Shown here: positions 1-11,311 of the stretch, piece after piece
Layout: the number at the start of each line of letters is the position of its first letter
Position numbering within the stretch: the stretch's first letter is position 1
Assembly: GCF_964340395.1 (NCBI RefSeq)
Contig: NC_135569.1
Span: 14,513,519-14,577,518, forward strand
Length of the DNA stretch: 64,000 nucleotides
From: Glandiceps talaboti
Taxonomy: Eukaryota; Hemichordata; Enteropneusta; Spengelidae
Direction: 5' to 3'
Made by a program: the position numbers and the translations under genes
The notes under the pieces: model-generated
Databases searched by the model: none
The model's input: the letters and a program-made list of their open reading frames with translations, nothing else
Told to the model about the DNA's origin: nothing

Positions 1-110
1 ATACATTTGTTGAGAGTTGGATCCAGTACCTCTCCGGCATTGCAAGCCTCTGTAGTGGTCGTAACCATCAGTAAAATATACACCAACAAGAATATATCTC
101 CTTTCGTCAT
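1..110 (-). CDS. Signal-peptide first exon of a gene running off the left edge (partial)
   Basis: Reading leftwards from the ATG at 108-110 the frame stays open to the edge for 36 codons. It starts MTKGDIFLLVYILLMVTTTT and continues EACNAGEVLDPTLNKC. The first 21 or so residues form a classical signal peptide: a basic residue, a hydrophobic core, then small residues before Glu-Ala-Cys. The two cysteines that follow fit the start of a secreted or cell-surface ectodomain. A splice donor (GAG then gtactg) may end the exon near position 29, or it may continue past the window. The family cannot be named from this fragment. The gene lies downstream of copy 1 on the same strand and is unrelated to it in sequence. 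Confidence 0.5.
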   Translation of the reverse strand, partial: MTKGDIFLLVYILLMVTTTTEACNAGEVLDPTLNKC

Positions 111-2690
111 CTTAGCCTCCTCCGGAATGGCAGGGTGTTAGTTCGCCACAGACCTTAGAGTTTTGAAATTGAAGGATCAGCTTGCCTGGTAACCATAACA
201 TAACAACCGTGAACAATCCGATATATGTACAGCCGTGTCTGTTGGGCGGCTGCGCGTTGAGTCGCAACAGCTTGCTTGTCCGTAAATTTGTACGCGATAA
301 ATTGTCCTAATGTGTAAATTATAAGAACTTGCACCAAACTATTACTAGATTCACGCGCGAAATGTTCAACCCGACGTTTTGACGGACACCTGTAAAGTGT
401 GTGTATTTATGGAATGGCATTTGCTTTTAACCTGGAGACGAAGACTGCTAGCAATATTTCACACGTGCGTGAGAGATGGAAGAACAAGGAAACACAGACT
501 ATCTTGATAAGCCATTAGTGTGACTAGCCCATGTGTAAATCGAAACGTAGAACATTGCCTCCTTGTAATTGGACAATCTCTTATTTATTGGGGTGTCATG
601 GAATATAGTTTTGTAGGAGATGTACTTTTTCTGAAGTGTATCGTGCAGTTTATTTTTTATTCATTATGGTTTGAATGAGATACACAGTTAAATTAATTGA
701 GAAATTCTAATTCTGACAGACAAAATGAATATATAGTACATATCGTACGATCAGGGTAACAAAGCAAACGGGAAATGGACCATGGCTTACACAAAGCACA
801 ATTAAGCGCTTGAGTGAGAAATCGATATTTGATTAATATTGTTTGTATAGCTTTTGAAACGCACTAATTAAAAATAACACCTTTTCATTGGAAACCAACA
901 GCTATATGAAATAATCCAAACAAGTTAAGTACCTTGCACAGTGAAAATAGAATAGATTTTATCTCTTCAAACTTCAGTGACAGTGCCTAGGTCTCATTTT
1001 CAGTTTCCCAACAAATTTGACATTGCCCATATGTACATCACCTACCTATCATATAGTATGATTCATACAGACATCATGTAAAATCTATGAGATGTGTTTG
1101 TGTTTCTGTGTTGCAAGCTTTAAGACAATGCTGACATAGTTGAAATTGTCCTGTATCTACATATACAGATAAAAAATAATCCCTTTTTGGTATTGAGTTG
1201 TTGTATCTTTTTAATTGGCATAATTGCTATGACATTATTGCTGTCCCTTTTTAACTTGAGGCCTGCAAAATACTCAACAACTTGTCATTGTAGTGTCAGC
1301 CTAGACAAAATCATTCCCTTACATTTACCTTTACATTACTTCAGGCCATACACACCTAACTAAATAGTCAGAATATATTGTCACAATTTATATCAAGTCA
1401 ATACTATATATGTCAACCCACACTCACTTTCAACATCACTTTCCAAATACACATTCATACCTACACATATTTTTATAACAACTCACGCCAAACAAATATC
1501 CTCAGTCCTTTCGTTAGCACACACATATAAACACAAATCATACTTCCGTTTTCTATACATCACTCCTCACACATTTCAGCAATTGCATTACTAAGCACTC
1601 TAACATTTCAATCTATACCACACCTTTCAATAGTACCAACAGAAACCCTTTCTTTCCTACTACAACAAATCCTTTTTATGGGGAGCTATTTCTTCAACGA
1701 AGACTTGTTTGTTAAACTTTCTGAAAAGTATGAAAGAAATCAATAAAAGCTATGGTACAGCGCTAATTCCACTAGTTTTATATATACAAAAAATAAAGTA
1801 GAGTTATTATTTTCTCTTGGCAATGGTAAATGTTGCATAACATTGCACAGTTAAGTTACAGCTGCACTATGCAAGTTGTCTATTGAACTAAACAATAAGA
1901 AGTGCATCAAAAGGTCATATTCTGACAGTGAAACATGTCTATGTTATTTCGTAAACATTTCCGTAAAGTTGATGATTCTGCTTTCCTTGTTTATTTAATG
2001 TAGAACAAGAGCGGTGTTCTTGAGACGGAAACTGTCAAATCGACTGCATCCCTTCATCGTCAGAACAGAAAAAAAAACATATGGATCATACGAAAATCCC
2101 ACAGGTTATTGGCTAGTCTCCCATCTTTGCAGATGAAACTGCCTTTGAAACAGATGATTATATTATTGTGTACCATATTTCTCTTTATGGGCTTACAAGG
2201 TTGTTATCACTAGTACACACATGGCAAAGGGCACCCTTGGCGAAATGAAAAGGAGCTGTCTGGTGGCATCAAAAATGAGTTTTCTCCTTCATATGTGTTA
2301 GAAGGGGTCATTTGCTTTGCCGGGCAACCGTTCTACATGTTTTGTTGTATGTACATACTAATTTTCATTGTTTAAACTTTCTGTTGTTATGTACCATTCT
2401 ACTCAATGTGGTAAAAATAAATCAAAAATCAATTTTAACAATCCCAGACTTCCATGGCAAATGAAAATAGGGAAGAGCTAGAAGAAAACTAATTTGATGA
2501 AACTTGATAAAGATGTTGACCGAGCTAAGATATGATGGTATCGATTCAATTGCTAATTTGCATATTTGATGAACTTTTGCAATAAGAGATATATAACATG
2601 GATTGTACTGCATTCAAGCGATATTGAGATATTGATTACACAAAGGTACGACAGTACAGAAAGACATTTCAAAGTCTCAGCAAGCACATT
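111..2690. other. Intergenic stretch, no gene seen; contains a G-poor tract
   Basis: I see no exon, RNA gene or transposon end here. From about 1330 to 1690 the plus strand is strikingly poor in G and rich in A, C and T, unlike its surroundings. Confidence 0.4.
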
Positions 2691-2833
2691 ATCAACATTT
2701 CCCCTCACGTGGGAGCATTTTCAGTTCATCTTTGGTTTTTAGTATAACTGAACTTTGCTGAGTTCGGAAGGGCTTCTGGGCAGATGAGGAATGACTTGTA
2801 AATATGAATATCAAGGGATCGCTGAACAACTGG

Positions 2834-3019
2834 GTATGTATGTATGTATGTATGTATGTATGTATGTATGTATGTATGTATGTACATGTATGTATGTACA
2901 TGTATGTATGTATGTATGTATGTATGTATGTATGTATGTATGTATGTGTGTGTGTATGTATGTACATGTATGTATGTATGTATGTATGTATGTATGTATG
3001 TATGTATGTATGTATGTAT
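2834..3019. repeat. (GTAT)n microsatellite
   Basis: Tetranucleotide array interrupted by GTACAT and GTGTGT variants. Its length-4 period keeps all frames open (Met-Tyr-Val-Cys or Ile-His-Thr-Tyr), so the open frames over it are not genes. Confidence 0.95.
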
Positions 3020-3059
3020 CCTTGTTACCATGGTATTGAGCAGCCCTGTGTTGCTTTAA

Positions 3060-3560
3060 AATATGGTTGAGGGTTAGGGTTAGGTATCATAATCTCAGAC
3101 CATATAATCAAATCGCTGCTGACAGTCATATGGCATATAGTGAAATAATTGTCAGTTGTGAGGAGAGAAGTGGTCTCACATGAGTAAGACTTGAACAGTT
3201 CGGTATTAGAGATAACGTTGTAGAAATGTTAACCTCAGTCCCAACAATGTTGGGAGTGTGACCATCTAGTACATTATACATTTGGGCGTTAACGTTCTCG
3301 CCTGAAGGTCAGCCAATGAGATCCAAACACAGGTATTGATTAATGCAGTGCCTTTAATCAAATAAACATACTGTGTTGGTAGTATTCGTGGAAATAACCA
3401 ATGCCTTTAAAAATGGTCACTGCGGTGGGATAAATTCCTTTAAACCAGGGATTCTAGGACTAGTGTCCTTTTACATGTCTGACAGCATTTAATAAATGTT
3501 TTCAAATATTTCAAAAGGGTGAGGGTGATATTTTGGAGAAAGTAAATTGAGAGAATCACG
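3060..3560. repeat. Divergent dispersed repeat, partner at 20.08-20.43 kb
   Basis: Shares scattered blocks with 20080-20430, in the same order: a vestibular GGTTAGG run, 'atgagatccaaaca', 'aatgcagtgcctt', then an 'agaaagtaaattgagag'-like block. It is an old duplicated repeat with no coding content. The partner lies inside the spacer between the two gene copies. Confidence 0.55.
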
Positions 3561-4108
3561 TTCTTTTAAAACCTCGACCTATGGTCTTGACCTTCGTGCT
3601 TAATTACAAAAATCAAGCACTTTTGCATATTATAGATACTTTGTAGTATTCATTTGTTGGCAATTTCTTTTCAATCATGTTTTCAGGTAATATAAAAAAA
3701 TACGCCAGCATCACGTTTGATACTCGTATAACTTTTTATTGAATTAAGACCACATATGTACTACAAAATATTAGTGCATAACTCAAACACTTCAATACAT
3801 ACAGATTCCATTCTAGTATCTAACCCCATAGAACCATATACAAGTATTCTCATGAAACAGTGACCACTGACCCTTCAAGATGTGATATCAAAAGTAAGGC
3901 TTTTTTTGCATAACGCAGACACTTTGTAGCATTTCTGTATTGCAAATTCCATAACTTATTTTTGATGAACTTTTCACATTTTACTTAAATGTTGCACAAC
4001 CTAACTTTGTAACAATTGTCAATATATCTAATAGCGCCAGCATTAGTAATAAATTGCTGATATTTATAATAAATTTCATTAAAAATAATAATAAAACTAC
4101 GGAAAATT

Positions 4109-4232
4109 GTATGTATGTATGTATGTATGTATGTATGTATGTATGTATGTATGTGTGTGTGTATGTATGTATGTATGTATGTGTGTGTATGTATGTATGT
4201 GTGTGTGTATGTATGTATGTAGGTATGTATGT
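4109..4232. repeat. (GTAT)n microsatellite
   Basis: Array of GTAT with GTGT interruptions, directly preceding repeat unit R1. Confidence 0.95.
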
Positions 4233-5834
4233 GTCTGAAAACTTATCACAACATTGTAAATACTAACGATAACAATTACATATCAATGTAAAAGACTTGG
4301 TGAAACACATGTTATAGCAAATAACACACAGTCATTTAAATGTCAGGTTCACACTTTAAAATACTACAGTCTAGATTTAATCAAAATAGCACACTCATAA
4401 TAACATTGTGTTGTCAGCCTGTTATCATACTGTTATCCAGTTATGTAACTATAATAGATAGTTAAGCAGTTTGATGATAAACAGTATAATCATTAACATA
4501 AGTCATGTCAGACTTTAATGTTTCACCAATCTTGTCAGCTATTAACATTTTGCATCCAACACTCTAGGTTGACTCCTCTTATTTACCTAAGGGGAGAACC
4601 ATTTGATTTCGGGGGGGGGGGGTATGGAGGAAATAGGTATTGGAGCATTTTTTTCCCAGTCAGAGTGACAGCAATTCTTTTTCTACTGTCAGTCCTGCAT
4701 CATTTTTTTTCAAATGGAGTAGCAGTGCAATTTTTTTTAAATTAGTCATTACGTTTGTAATGCTTTGTTCATACCTATACCACGTCACAATGATTTACAA
4801 CTGTGCCTCTAAATTACTTGTTCTGTGCAAGTAGAAGAATTATCAGTTAGTATGAAAGACGTATGTCTACCAACCATACTTCTACTACTTAAATTTGTAT
4901 GTACAAAAGATGACTGGTAATTTTCAAAAAACGTACAGAGACAAAACAAGATAAATGCACAATACAGACACAAGAAGTAGAAAAGTACAGTTGAACTAAT
5001 AGCTTTAAGATACTTAGCTTTAAGATGCAAATCAAGGGGAAAATAATTTTTGTGTGTGAAAACGTTAAATTACAACTTTAAATTATAGAACAGTTCCAAA
5101 ATCAACTCTGATCAGTACTAAACCTGCTTTTCTTTGAATCAGTCAATTCCTCTAAGTTCCCAGGGAAGATATTATTTTTTGTATTTTGTTATATTTGTTG
5201 TTCCTCAATTTTCATTGTCAACTTGAGAAAGATTTATTGTACATCTTTATAAGAGATTTATATTGAAAGAAAAATATATTGATTTTAACACGTTTATTGA
5301 CTCCTGTCTTGTTTTTTAAATTATCTTAATTTACAGAAGCCAAATAGTCCCCTTCAGATATTGACTGTGTCATTCAGATATTGCAACAAAATTCCTGAAA
5401 TATGTTTTCTTGGGTCAGAAAAGGAAGGAAAACTTTATGTGCACTTGGGTTTAAAGCAGAGCTATATACTGCATGCTTTAAAGATAAGTGCTGGAAAAAA
5501 ACAGGAATTTATATTTGTATTAAAAACATTGGCGGCACCTATGGCGGCACGCCACCAAAGAATACATGAGAATAAGGTTTCCAAATTTGCTAATTTCCGT
5601 GCATTGTGACAGATGTTTTTTTCTCAAGCCATTACAGAATAAAATTTTCTTTCTGGTTCACCCGGAAACAATTTTTTTTTCTCAAAATCCTCCATACCCC
5701 CCCCCAGAAATCAAATAGTCCTCCCCTAAAGTACATTACATTTTTCAAATTACATCATTCAAAGATCTTATATATTAGAATATTGAGCTGACAATGTATG
5801 TTTTGAAATACTTTCACTGGAACAGTGTCAAATA
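4233..5834. repeat. Tandem unit R1 (split by a transposon)
   Basis: First of three about 1-kb units. Hallmarks shared with R2, R3 and R4 are 'aatcaaaata[ag]cacac', 'ttgtgttgtcag[ct]ctgtta', 'gtttgatgataa' and 'aaattacatcattcaaagat'. R1 is interrupted at 4587-5731 by a TIR element; the sequence resumes at 5732 exactly where R2 and R3 continue. Confidence 0.7.
4587..5731. mobile_element. 1,145-bp TIR DNA transposon, non-autonomous, 3-bp TSD
   Basis: The two ends are inverted copies over about 48 bp: left 'CTAAGGGGAGAACCATTTGA', a G run and TATGGAGGA; right, reverse-complemented, 'CTTTAGGGGAGGACTATTTG', a G run and TATGGAGGA. The flanking trinucleotide TAC is repeated on both sides (4584-4586 and 5732-5734). 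R2 and R3 provide empty sites, which confirms the insertion. The interior has no long open frame or transposase motif that I recognise. The superfamily is undetermined. Confidence 0.75.
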
Positions 5835-6348
5835 GTTATATAAACTTACAATGTAATAATAATATAATATAATATAATATAATATAATATAATATATAAT
5901 ATAATATAATATGATAATGAAATATACAATAAACTTTCAAACAGGTGCAAGATATGTTGATAAACACTTCTAAGTAACAATATAACAAACACGGTATTCT
6001 TTGAACTTCTTCATTTAAATGCCAAATTGACATGTACTTTATTAGTCTAAAATTAATCAAAATAACACATCCGTAATGACACTGTGTTGTCAGCCTGTTA
6101 CCATACTGTTATCCAACTTGATAATGTAATATATCATAAATTATATCATCCAATTAATTATGATAATACACATTTAAATAGTTTGGTGATAATTACTCAG
6201 TAACACCATACTTGTCAGGTTTTAACACTTTGCATCCAATAGTCTACGTCAACTACCTTATTTGTGCAGATTATATTAAATTATTCAAATTACATCATTC
6301 AAAGATCTTATATATTAAAACCTTGAACTAACAATATATGTATTTTCA
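5835..6348. repeat. Tandem unit R2
   Basis: Second R unit, with an ATAAT-rich tract at about 5858-5912. It carries the uninterrupted version of the site where R1 holds the transposon. Confidence 0.65.
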
Positions 6349-6706
6349 TGTATGTATGTATGTATGTATGTATGTATGTATGTATGTATGTATGTATGTA
6401 TGTATGTATGTATGTATGTATGTATGTATGTATGTTTGTATGTATGTATGTATGTATGTATGTATGTATGTATGTATGTATGTATGTATGTATGTATGTA
6501 TGTATGTTTTTATGTATGTATGTATGTATGTATGTATGTATGTATGTATGTATGTATGTATGTATGTATCTATCTATCTATCTATCTATATATCTATGGA
6601 TGTATGTATGTATGTATGTATGTATGCTTGTATGTATGTATGTATGTATGTATGTATGTATGTATGTATGTATGTATGTATGTATGTATGTATGTATGTA
6701 TGTATG

Positions 6707-6737
<31 letters not shown>
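6349..6737. repeat. Long (GTAT)n microsatellite with a (TATC) island
   Basis: About 390 bp of near-pure GTAT, with a TATC block around 6568-6595. It sits between R2 and R3. Confidence 0.97.
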
Positions 6738-6739
<2 letters not shown>

Positions 6740-7352
6740 CTATGAACATATTTAACGATAACAATTATATGTCGATGTAAATTATGTTGGAAACACTTCT
6801 ATGTAATAATAGATAACACACATTTATTTAAATGTCAAGTTCACACTTTCAAATACTACTCTACAATTAATCAAAATAACACACTCAAAATGACATTGTG
6901 TTGTCAGTCTGTTACCAAGCTGTTATCTAACTTGATAATGTTATGTATCTATTATAAAATTAATTATGACGATAAACATTAAAACATTTTGATGATAATC
7001 AGTAACACAAGTCATGTCAGGTTTTAATTCTGCACACAATACTTTATGTTGTCCTCTCCTTATTTACACAAATTACATTATATTATTTATTTAAATTACA
7101 TCATTCAAAGATATCATATAATCAGATTCTTGAACTGACTGTCTGTACATTTACTATAATACTTTTGTTGGAAATGAGTCATACAATCATAAAATATTAA
7201 CGTAATAATAATGTAAGTCCCATACAATAAATATTGTTAAACACCTATGTAATGAATTGGAATATTTAAGATCTAACAAATGTATCCAACCAATATAAAC
7301 TGCAGTTCTTTTGTGTAATTTATATCCCATCGTGTATAATGTATAATTATCA
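6738..7352. repeat. Tandem unit R3
   Basis: Third R unit. It ends immediately before another GTAT array. The equivalent unit R4 lies at the matching place beside gene copy 2 (52.64-53.15 kb), so R3 marks the left part of the segmental duplication. Confidence 0.65.
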
Positions 7353-7391
7353 ATGTATGTATGTATGTATGTATGTATGTATGTATGTATG

Positions 7392-7422
<31 letters not shown>

Positions 7423-7618
7423 GTACGTACGTGTACGTACGTACGTATGTATGTATGTATGTATGTATGTATGTGTGTGTGTGTATGTGTGTATGTATGT
7501 ATGCATGTATGTATGTATGTATGTATGTATGTATGTATGTATGTATGTATGTATGTATGTATGTATGTATGTATGTATGTATGTATGTATGTATTTATGT
7601 GTGTGTGTGTGTGTGTGT
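7353..7618. repeat. (GTAT)n microsatellite with GTAC and GTGT blocks
   Basis: Composite tetranucleotide array lying about 110 bp beyond the stop codon of gene copy 1. Copy 2 has no array at the equivalent place. Confidence 0.95.
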
Positions 7619-7727
7619 CTTTTCACGTGGGAATGTTGTTTAGTACGATCCATTAAGATGCTAATTTCAACTGTTGAATGTGTTCCCAATGTCACGTTCA
7701 CAGAACCAATATCGTCACGTGATAACA

Positions 7728-7784
7728 TTAAGTTAGACAATTACACAGACACAGAGTGGCATTGTTATTAGATCTTGGAGACAC
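7728..7784 (-). CDS. Copy 1 terminal exon: second half of GPS, ending at the cleavage site
   Basis: The acceptor 'ttgcag' is followed by 19 codons reading VSPRSNNNATLCLCNCLT and then TAA. It joins in phase 0 to exon 8331-8240. In the GPS family this segment reads C-x-C-N-H-L-T/S-x-F-G, with autoproteolysis between Leu and Thr. Here the His position is Cys (TGT) and the stop codon follows the Thr directly. The paralog has the same stop. Either the protein is naturally truncated at this point or both copies descend from one inactivated gene. Confidence 0.7.
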   Translation of the reverse strand: MSPRSNNNATLCLCNCLT

Positions 7785-8239
7785 CTGCAAGGTAAAAACA
7801 AAACATTTACTACTTTATAAAATTCGCGAAATTAAAGTATTGAACATATATGTGAACAAATAAATGACAGTCATCATTCGTGGTACATATATGTCTAATT
7901 TGATCCTATAAACACACAGATTGTAAACGATAACTTAAACTGCGCTATCGCCAACAATGACAATTGACAGTTTGATCAGAACTATATATGACATTTCTCA
8001 ACTTTATTTAAATAACTATGGTTTGGATATTTGTATACTGTGCATGTTTTAAATCGAAAACAAAATAAAACATTGATGTAGTCTTTATATATTTATTTTA
8101 TTCAGTTAAATCCAGGAAAACTGAAATATAAATGTTCAAATAAGTATTTGCTTAATTTCGTATCGCAATTGATTTCCAGTATCCGTTAAAAGGAATTATT
8201 TGTGTATTCAATTATACATAGGTATTTATTTTATCTTAC

Positions 8240-8331
8240 CCGGCATATATCTTGTCTCCAGCGTCCTTCATCATCACTCCAATAGTCACATCTGTGCTGA
8301 GCCATACCCACAGTAAAATTGATTTGAATAT
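8240..8331 (-). CDS. Copy 1 exon: first half of GPS
   Basis: The 92-bp exon starts with two bases completing an Asp codon and ends in phase 0 at a gtaaga donor. It reads DIQINFTVGMAQHRCDYWSD then DEGRWRQDICR. The Cys-x-Tyr-Trp ... Trp ... Cys pattern is the front half of a GPS motif; the next exon supplies the second cysteine pair. N-F-T is a potential N-glycosylation site. The paralogous exon at 53494-53403 differs at a few residues only. Confidence 0.8.
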
Positions 8332-8618
8332 CTGCAGTGGTGAAACATATTGCTTGTCACATTTGATGAATAACTGGTTTAGTGACGTTAGGTTGATTTT
8401 TGTGAATATTCTCTTAATAATTTTCTCTTCAATACCGATATAACTGTTGATTTATGTAGCATTAATGTTATCGCTGTACTACAATAGTTTAATAGTTTTA
8501 AAACACCATTATAACTCTTACTGTTATTCATTCTATTTAATTATATTGAGGTTGTTTCAAAATCGTTATTTATTGGTAGAAGTATAACAATGCCAGGAAT
8601 GTCCCATTACAACTAGCC

Positions 8619-8671
8619 CCCCCCCAAAAAAAAAAAAAAAAAAAAATGAAAAAAAATGATGATTTATCACA

Positions 8672-8702
<31 letters not shown>

Positions 8703-8725
8703 TGTATGTATGTATGTATGTATGT
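8619..8725. repeat. Intronic poly-C/poly-A run followed by (GTAT)n
   Basis: A run of about ten C then more than twenty A, followed by a GTAT array at 8674-8725. The matching intron of copy 2 carries a C run and much longer GTAT/GT arrays. Confidence 0.9.
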
Positions 8726-8932
8726 GTTTTGTGCATGTGTTTGTTTGTTTGCGTATGTCTGTGCGTGCAAGGGAAATGTACATGCGTAAGTGTACAACTA
8801 CATTGGCAAATCGTATGTTCGTTTTACTTGTAAATAATAAATGGTCGGCAAAATTATCAACCGAGTGTTTATCCGTTGTATTATGTATATTACTAACAAA
8901 CCACGGTTCTTTCCCTTTCTGAGGTCACTCAC

Positions 8933-9155
8933 CTGCTGGCAAGTCAAAGTTAAATGTATAATTTCCATTATACCAGATTTCATGTTCAGGGACGAACACA
9001 TCGAACGATGTACCATTTATCTTGACAGTCGCTGTGTATATCCACTCACTGGTGTTTCTACGGGTGTTCTCGTAGTACACCTTAACAGTTGTGTTTGCCA
9101 GAATGTGTGTTGTGCCAACAAGAGTAAGTTGTAGAGCAGCAAATGGTTGTGAGAC
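8933..9155 (-). CDS. Copy 1 exon: GAIN-B beta-strand region
   Basis: The 223-bp exon runs from phase 0 to phase 1. It begins VSQPFAALQLTLVGTTHILA and ends with NYTFNFDLPA before a gtgagt donor. Alternating hydrophobic strands and several N-x-T sites fit the GAIN-B fold that cradles the GPS. Splice sites and length are identical in copy 2 (54563-54341). Confidence 0.8.
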
Positions 9156-9768
9156 CTAAAACATGGTATAATATAATATAAGCATGGACGTTAAAGGGGA
9201 ACAAAGCAGAGGATGGTATTATCTCATATAGCTGCATTTCGTTATGTCCACATACCTAGAATAGTCATTGTCATCAATCTAGCATTGAATTACATCTCTA
9301 AAATAGAGTTTAAAACATTCCCACATCTATTAAGGGTCCTACTATAAATCGGGGTAAGACATTTTGTGAAACAAAGTAAAGGGTCTACAATGAGCCCGAT
9401 TTACAAATGTTATAGTGGACGAGGTTGATTTAGAGAAATAGTGTAGAATTAGTGAAAATGTATGGGTCCCTCAGGCGTAGAGAAATGCAGCTATTAGCTG
9501 ATCGCGCGAAACCAGCCTTGCATTTGTTCCCAATGAAAGTAGCTATTTTGACGATAAACCTCGTACTGTTCATATTTGATATTTTGCAGAACCGATACAT
9601 GACGCAGTCATTTATTATCTTCATTTAGAACGACATGACCTTCCTTCGAACGTGCTCAGATTGGCTTGACATAAACATGTCACCTTATTAACGGCTTACA
9701 TGTCATTCAGAATTGGGTGTTAGTACTACCACCACAGTTTACTGTATCAAAATATTTAGTAGATTTAC

Positions 9769-9890
9769 CTGTCCACCCCAGGTATAATTCTTCCAATCGT
9801 CAGAGATGGACGCTATCACATTTTCACCGAGATATCCTTTGGGCGACTGTCTTCCTAACCATACTCCAATATCTTCCTTCGTGTCAGTTA
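9769..9890 (-). CDS. Copy 1 exon: GAIN region (EDIGVWLGRQSP)
   Basis: The 122-bp exon runs from two leading bases to phase 0. It encodes VTDTKEDIGVWLGRQSPKGY and then LGENVIASISDDWKNYTWGGQ in separate stretches. Acceptor 'ttcacag' and donor 'gtaaat' are both present. The exon is conserved in copy 2 at 55399-55278. Confidence 0.8.
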
Positions 9891-10137
9891 CTGTGAAAGT
9901 GGGGAAACCAATTAGTGCTCACCTGGTCAAATCTAATGTATTACAGGGACTAAGTAGATTTCCCTCTTACAGAATTCATATATTCACCCATACATTCTCA
10001 AAAAGATCAGAATGAACACAAGAAAAGTATTCATTAGAAATATACCATGTTCAAAATTCTAGACATACGGAATAACACTCGTGTAAACCTACACACGTTC
10101 CATCTATAGATTTACAACATAGTCAAAGCAGGCTTAC

Positions 10138-10240
10138 CATTGATCTTGGTCCCATTGGTAAAGGTGTACGTCAAACCGAGTACGTCATAGATAAACTCCT
10201 GTCCTCTTCCACTGAATGGATTGCCAGTGATTCTGTAAGA
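10138..10240 (-). CDS. Copy 1 exon: GAIN region (SYRITGNPFSGRGQEF)
   Basis: The 103-bp exon runs from phase 0 to phase 1 with a polypyrimidine acceptor and a gtaagc donor. It encodes SYRITGNPFSGRGQEFIYDV followed by LGLTYTFTNGTKIN. It contains one N-G-T glycosylation site. The exon length is identical in copy 2 (56001-55899). Confidence 0.8.
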
Positions 10241-10973
10241 CTGTAATGTAAAACAAATAAGTTGCTTAGTTGTGTTTGTTGACAGAAATATTATCGATTA
10301 TAGATACATAAATCAGGAAAACATTTCGTTGCATTAATTTCAGACTCAACCTTCGTTTGTCAATCTCTTTCAATCTGATGTTACAGGAAAATATAGCTAG
10401 ATCTTCCATTTATTTACCATCTATTAGCTTCATATATTGTCGTTTGTTTAGCAAGGAAGAGGGGATAAGATCTCAAAATGACAAAATATTAGACAAATGT
10501 CAATGCATGGAGGAAAAACGTCACAGTTCACGTATGAAAAGAAAAACAAAACAAACGGTTATATAGTTTGGGCACTAGGGGCGCTTTTCCTAAGCATCTG
10601 TTGGATTCAAAAGTGGAGACAATCACGTGGTTGTTTGGTCAGATGATATTGTATTCCTTTCCTTGAAAGAATCACCGTTTCCCAGTATTACCTGCGAAAA
10701 TCATTAGCCTACAAGGAAAATATAAGCCGCCCAATAAGCGGAACTGTAAGGCAATAAGTAGAAAAAATAAGCGGCGATTTTATATGTTTTGAATCGGATT
10801 GGAGCACCACAGTAACTATGACGAAGATGCGTTTTGTGGTTACATAAAACACGACCATGGCATAATCCCACAGCATCTTGCTGTACGTAAAGCGTTCAAC
10901 CTGGCCTGTTGGAGGTATATTATGTTAAGTTAGGAGTACAAAAATATTTCCATAATTACTTGAGTTTCGTTAC

Positions 10974-11311
10974 CTTTGCATATGCATGGCTGTTCTTTTC
11001 CAGCATTGGGAATACGATATCTGCAGATGGAACTTCAAAGCCGCTATCATGACCCAGGTCAACTGTCTTGTTTCCCATACCGTCTACAGTCCCAGACTCC
11101 ATATTCAGCAAGACACTTGAAGTGTTGATGACTACAGGGCGATTATCAGGTTCCATGTTGTTCAGAACAAAATCAGCTGTCATCTCCAGGATGTTCATGG
11201 TTTTCTCGGTTAAATCTCTGGCGTTCTCAGGACTTAGAGTTTCGTTATCAGGTGATGACTTCATTATGGTTGAAGTACTCTCCATCACGTTATCAATAAT
11301 CGACACTACAG
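10974..11311 (-). CDS. Copy 1 exon: GAIN-A helical region
   Basis: The 338-bp exon runs from two leading bases to phase 0, between acceptor 'ttcacag' and donor 'gtaacg'. It starts AVVSIIDNVMESTSTIMKSS. It continues with the helix-forming segment ENARDLTEKTMNILEMTADF and then VVINTSSVLLNMES and GFEVPSADIVFPMLEKN. The amphipathic helices and the 'sub-A to sub-B' GFEVPS-type transition resemble polycystin-like and adhesion-GPCR GAIN domains. This assignment is by recognised pattern, not by a search. A shadow frame exists on the plus strand. Confidence 0.75.

Noticed and set aside
3071-3084. Telomere-like GGGTTAGGGTTAGG
   Set aside because: Only about two units; chance or part of the old repeat shared with 20.1 kb.
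6338-6780. Long Met-Tyr-Val-Cys open frames here and at 2.8, 4.1, 7.35, 53.84 and 62.2-62.9 kb
   Set aside because: They are translations of tetranucleotide arrays; a period of four leaves all frames open by chance.
7680-7727. A frameshifted continuation of the GPS exon (SNLMLSRDDIGSVNV)
   Set aside because: It is in a different frame from the GPS and is not preserved in copy 2, where the frame soon stops.
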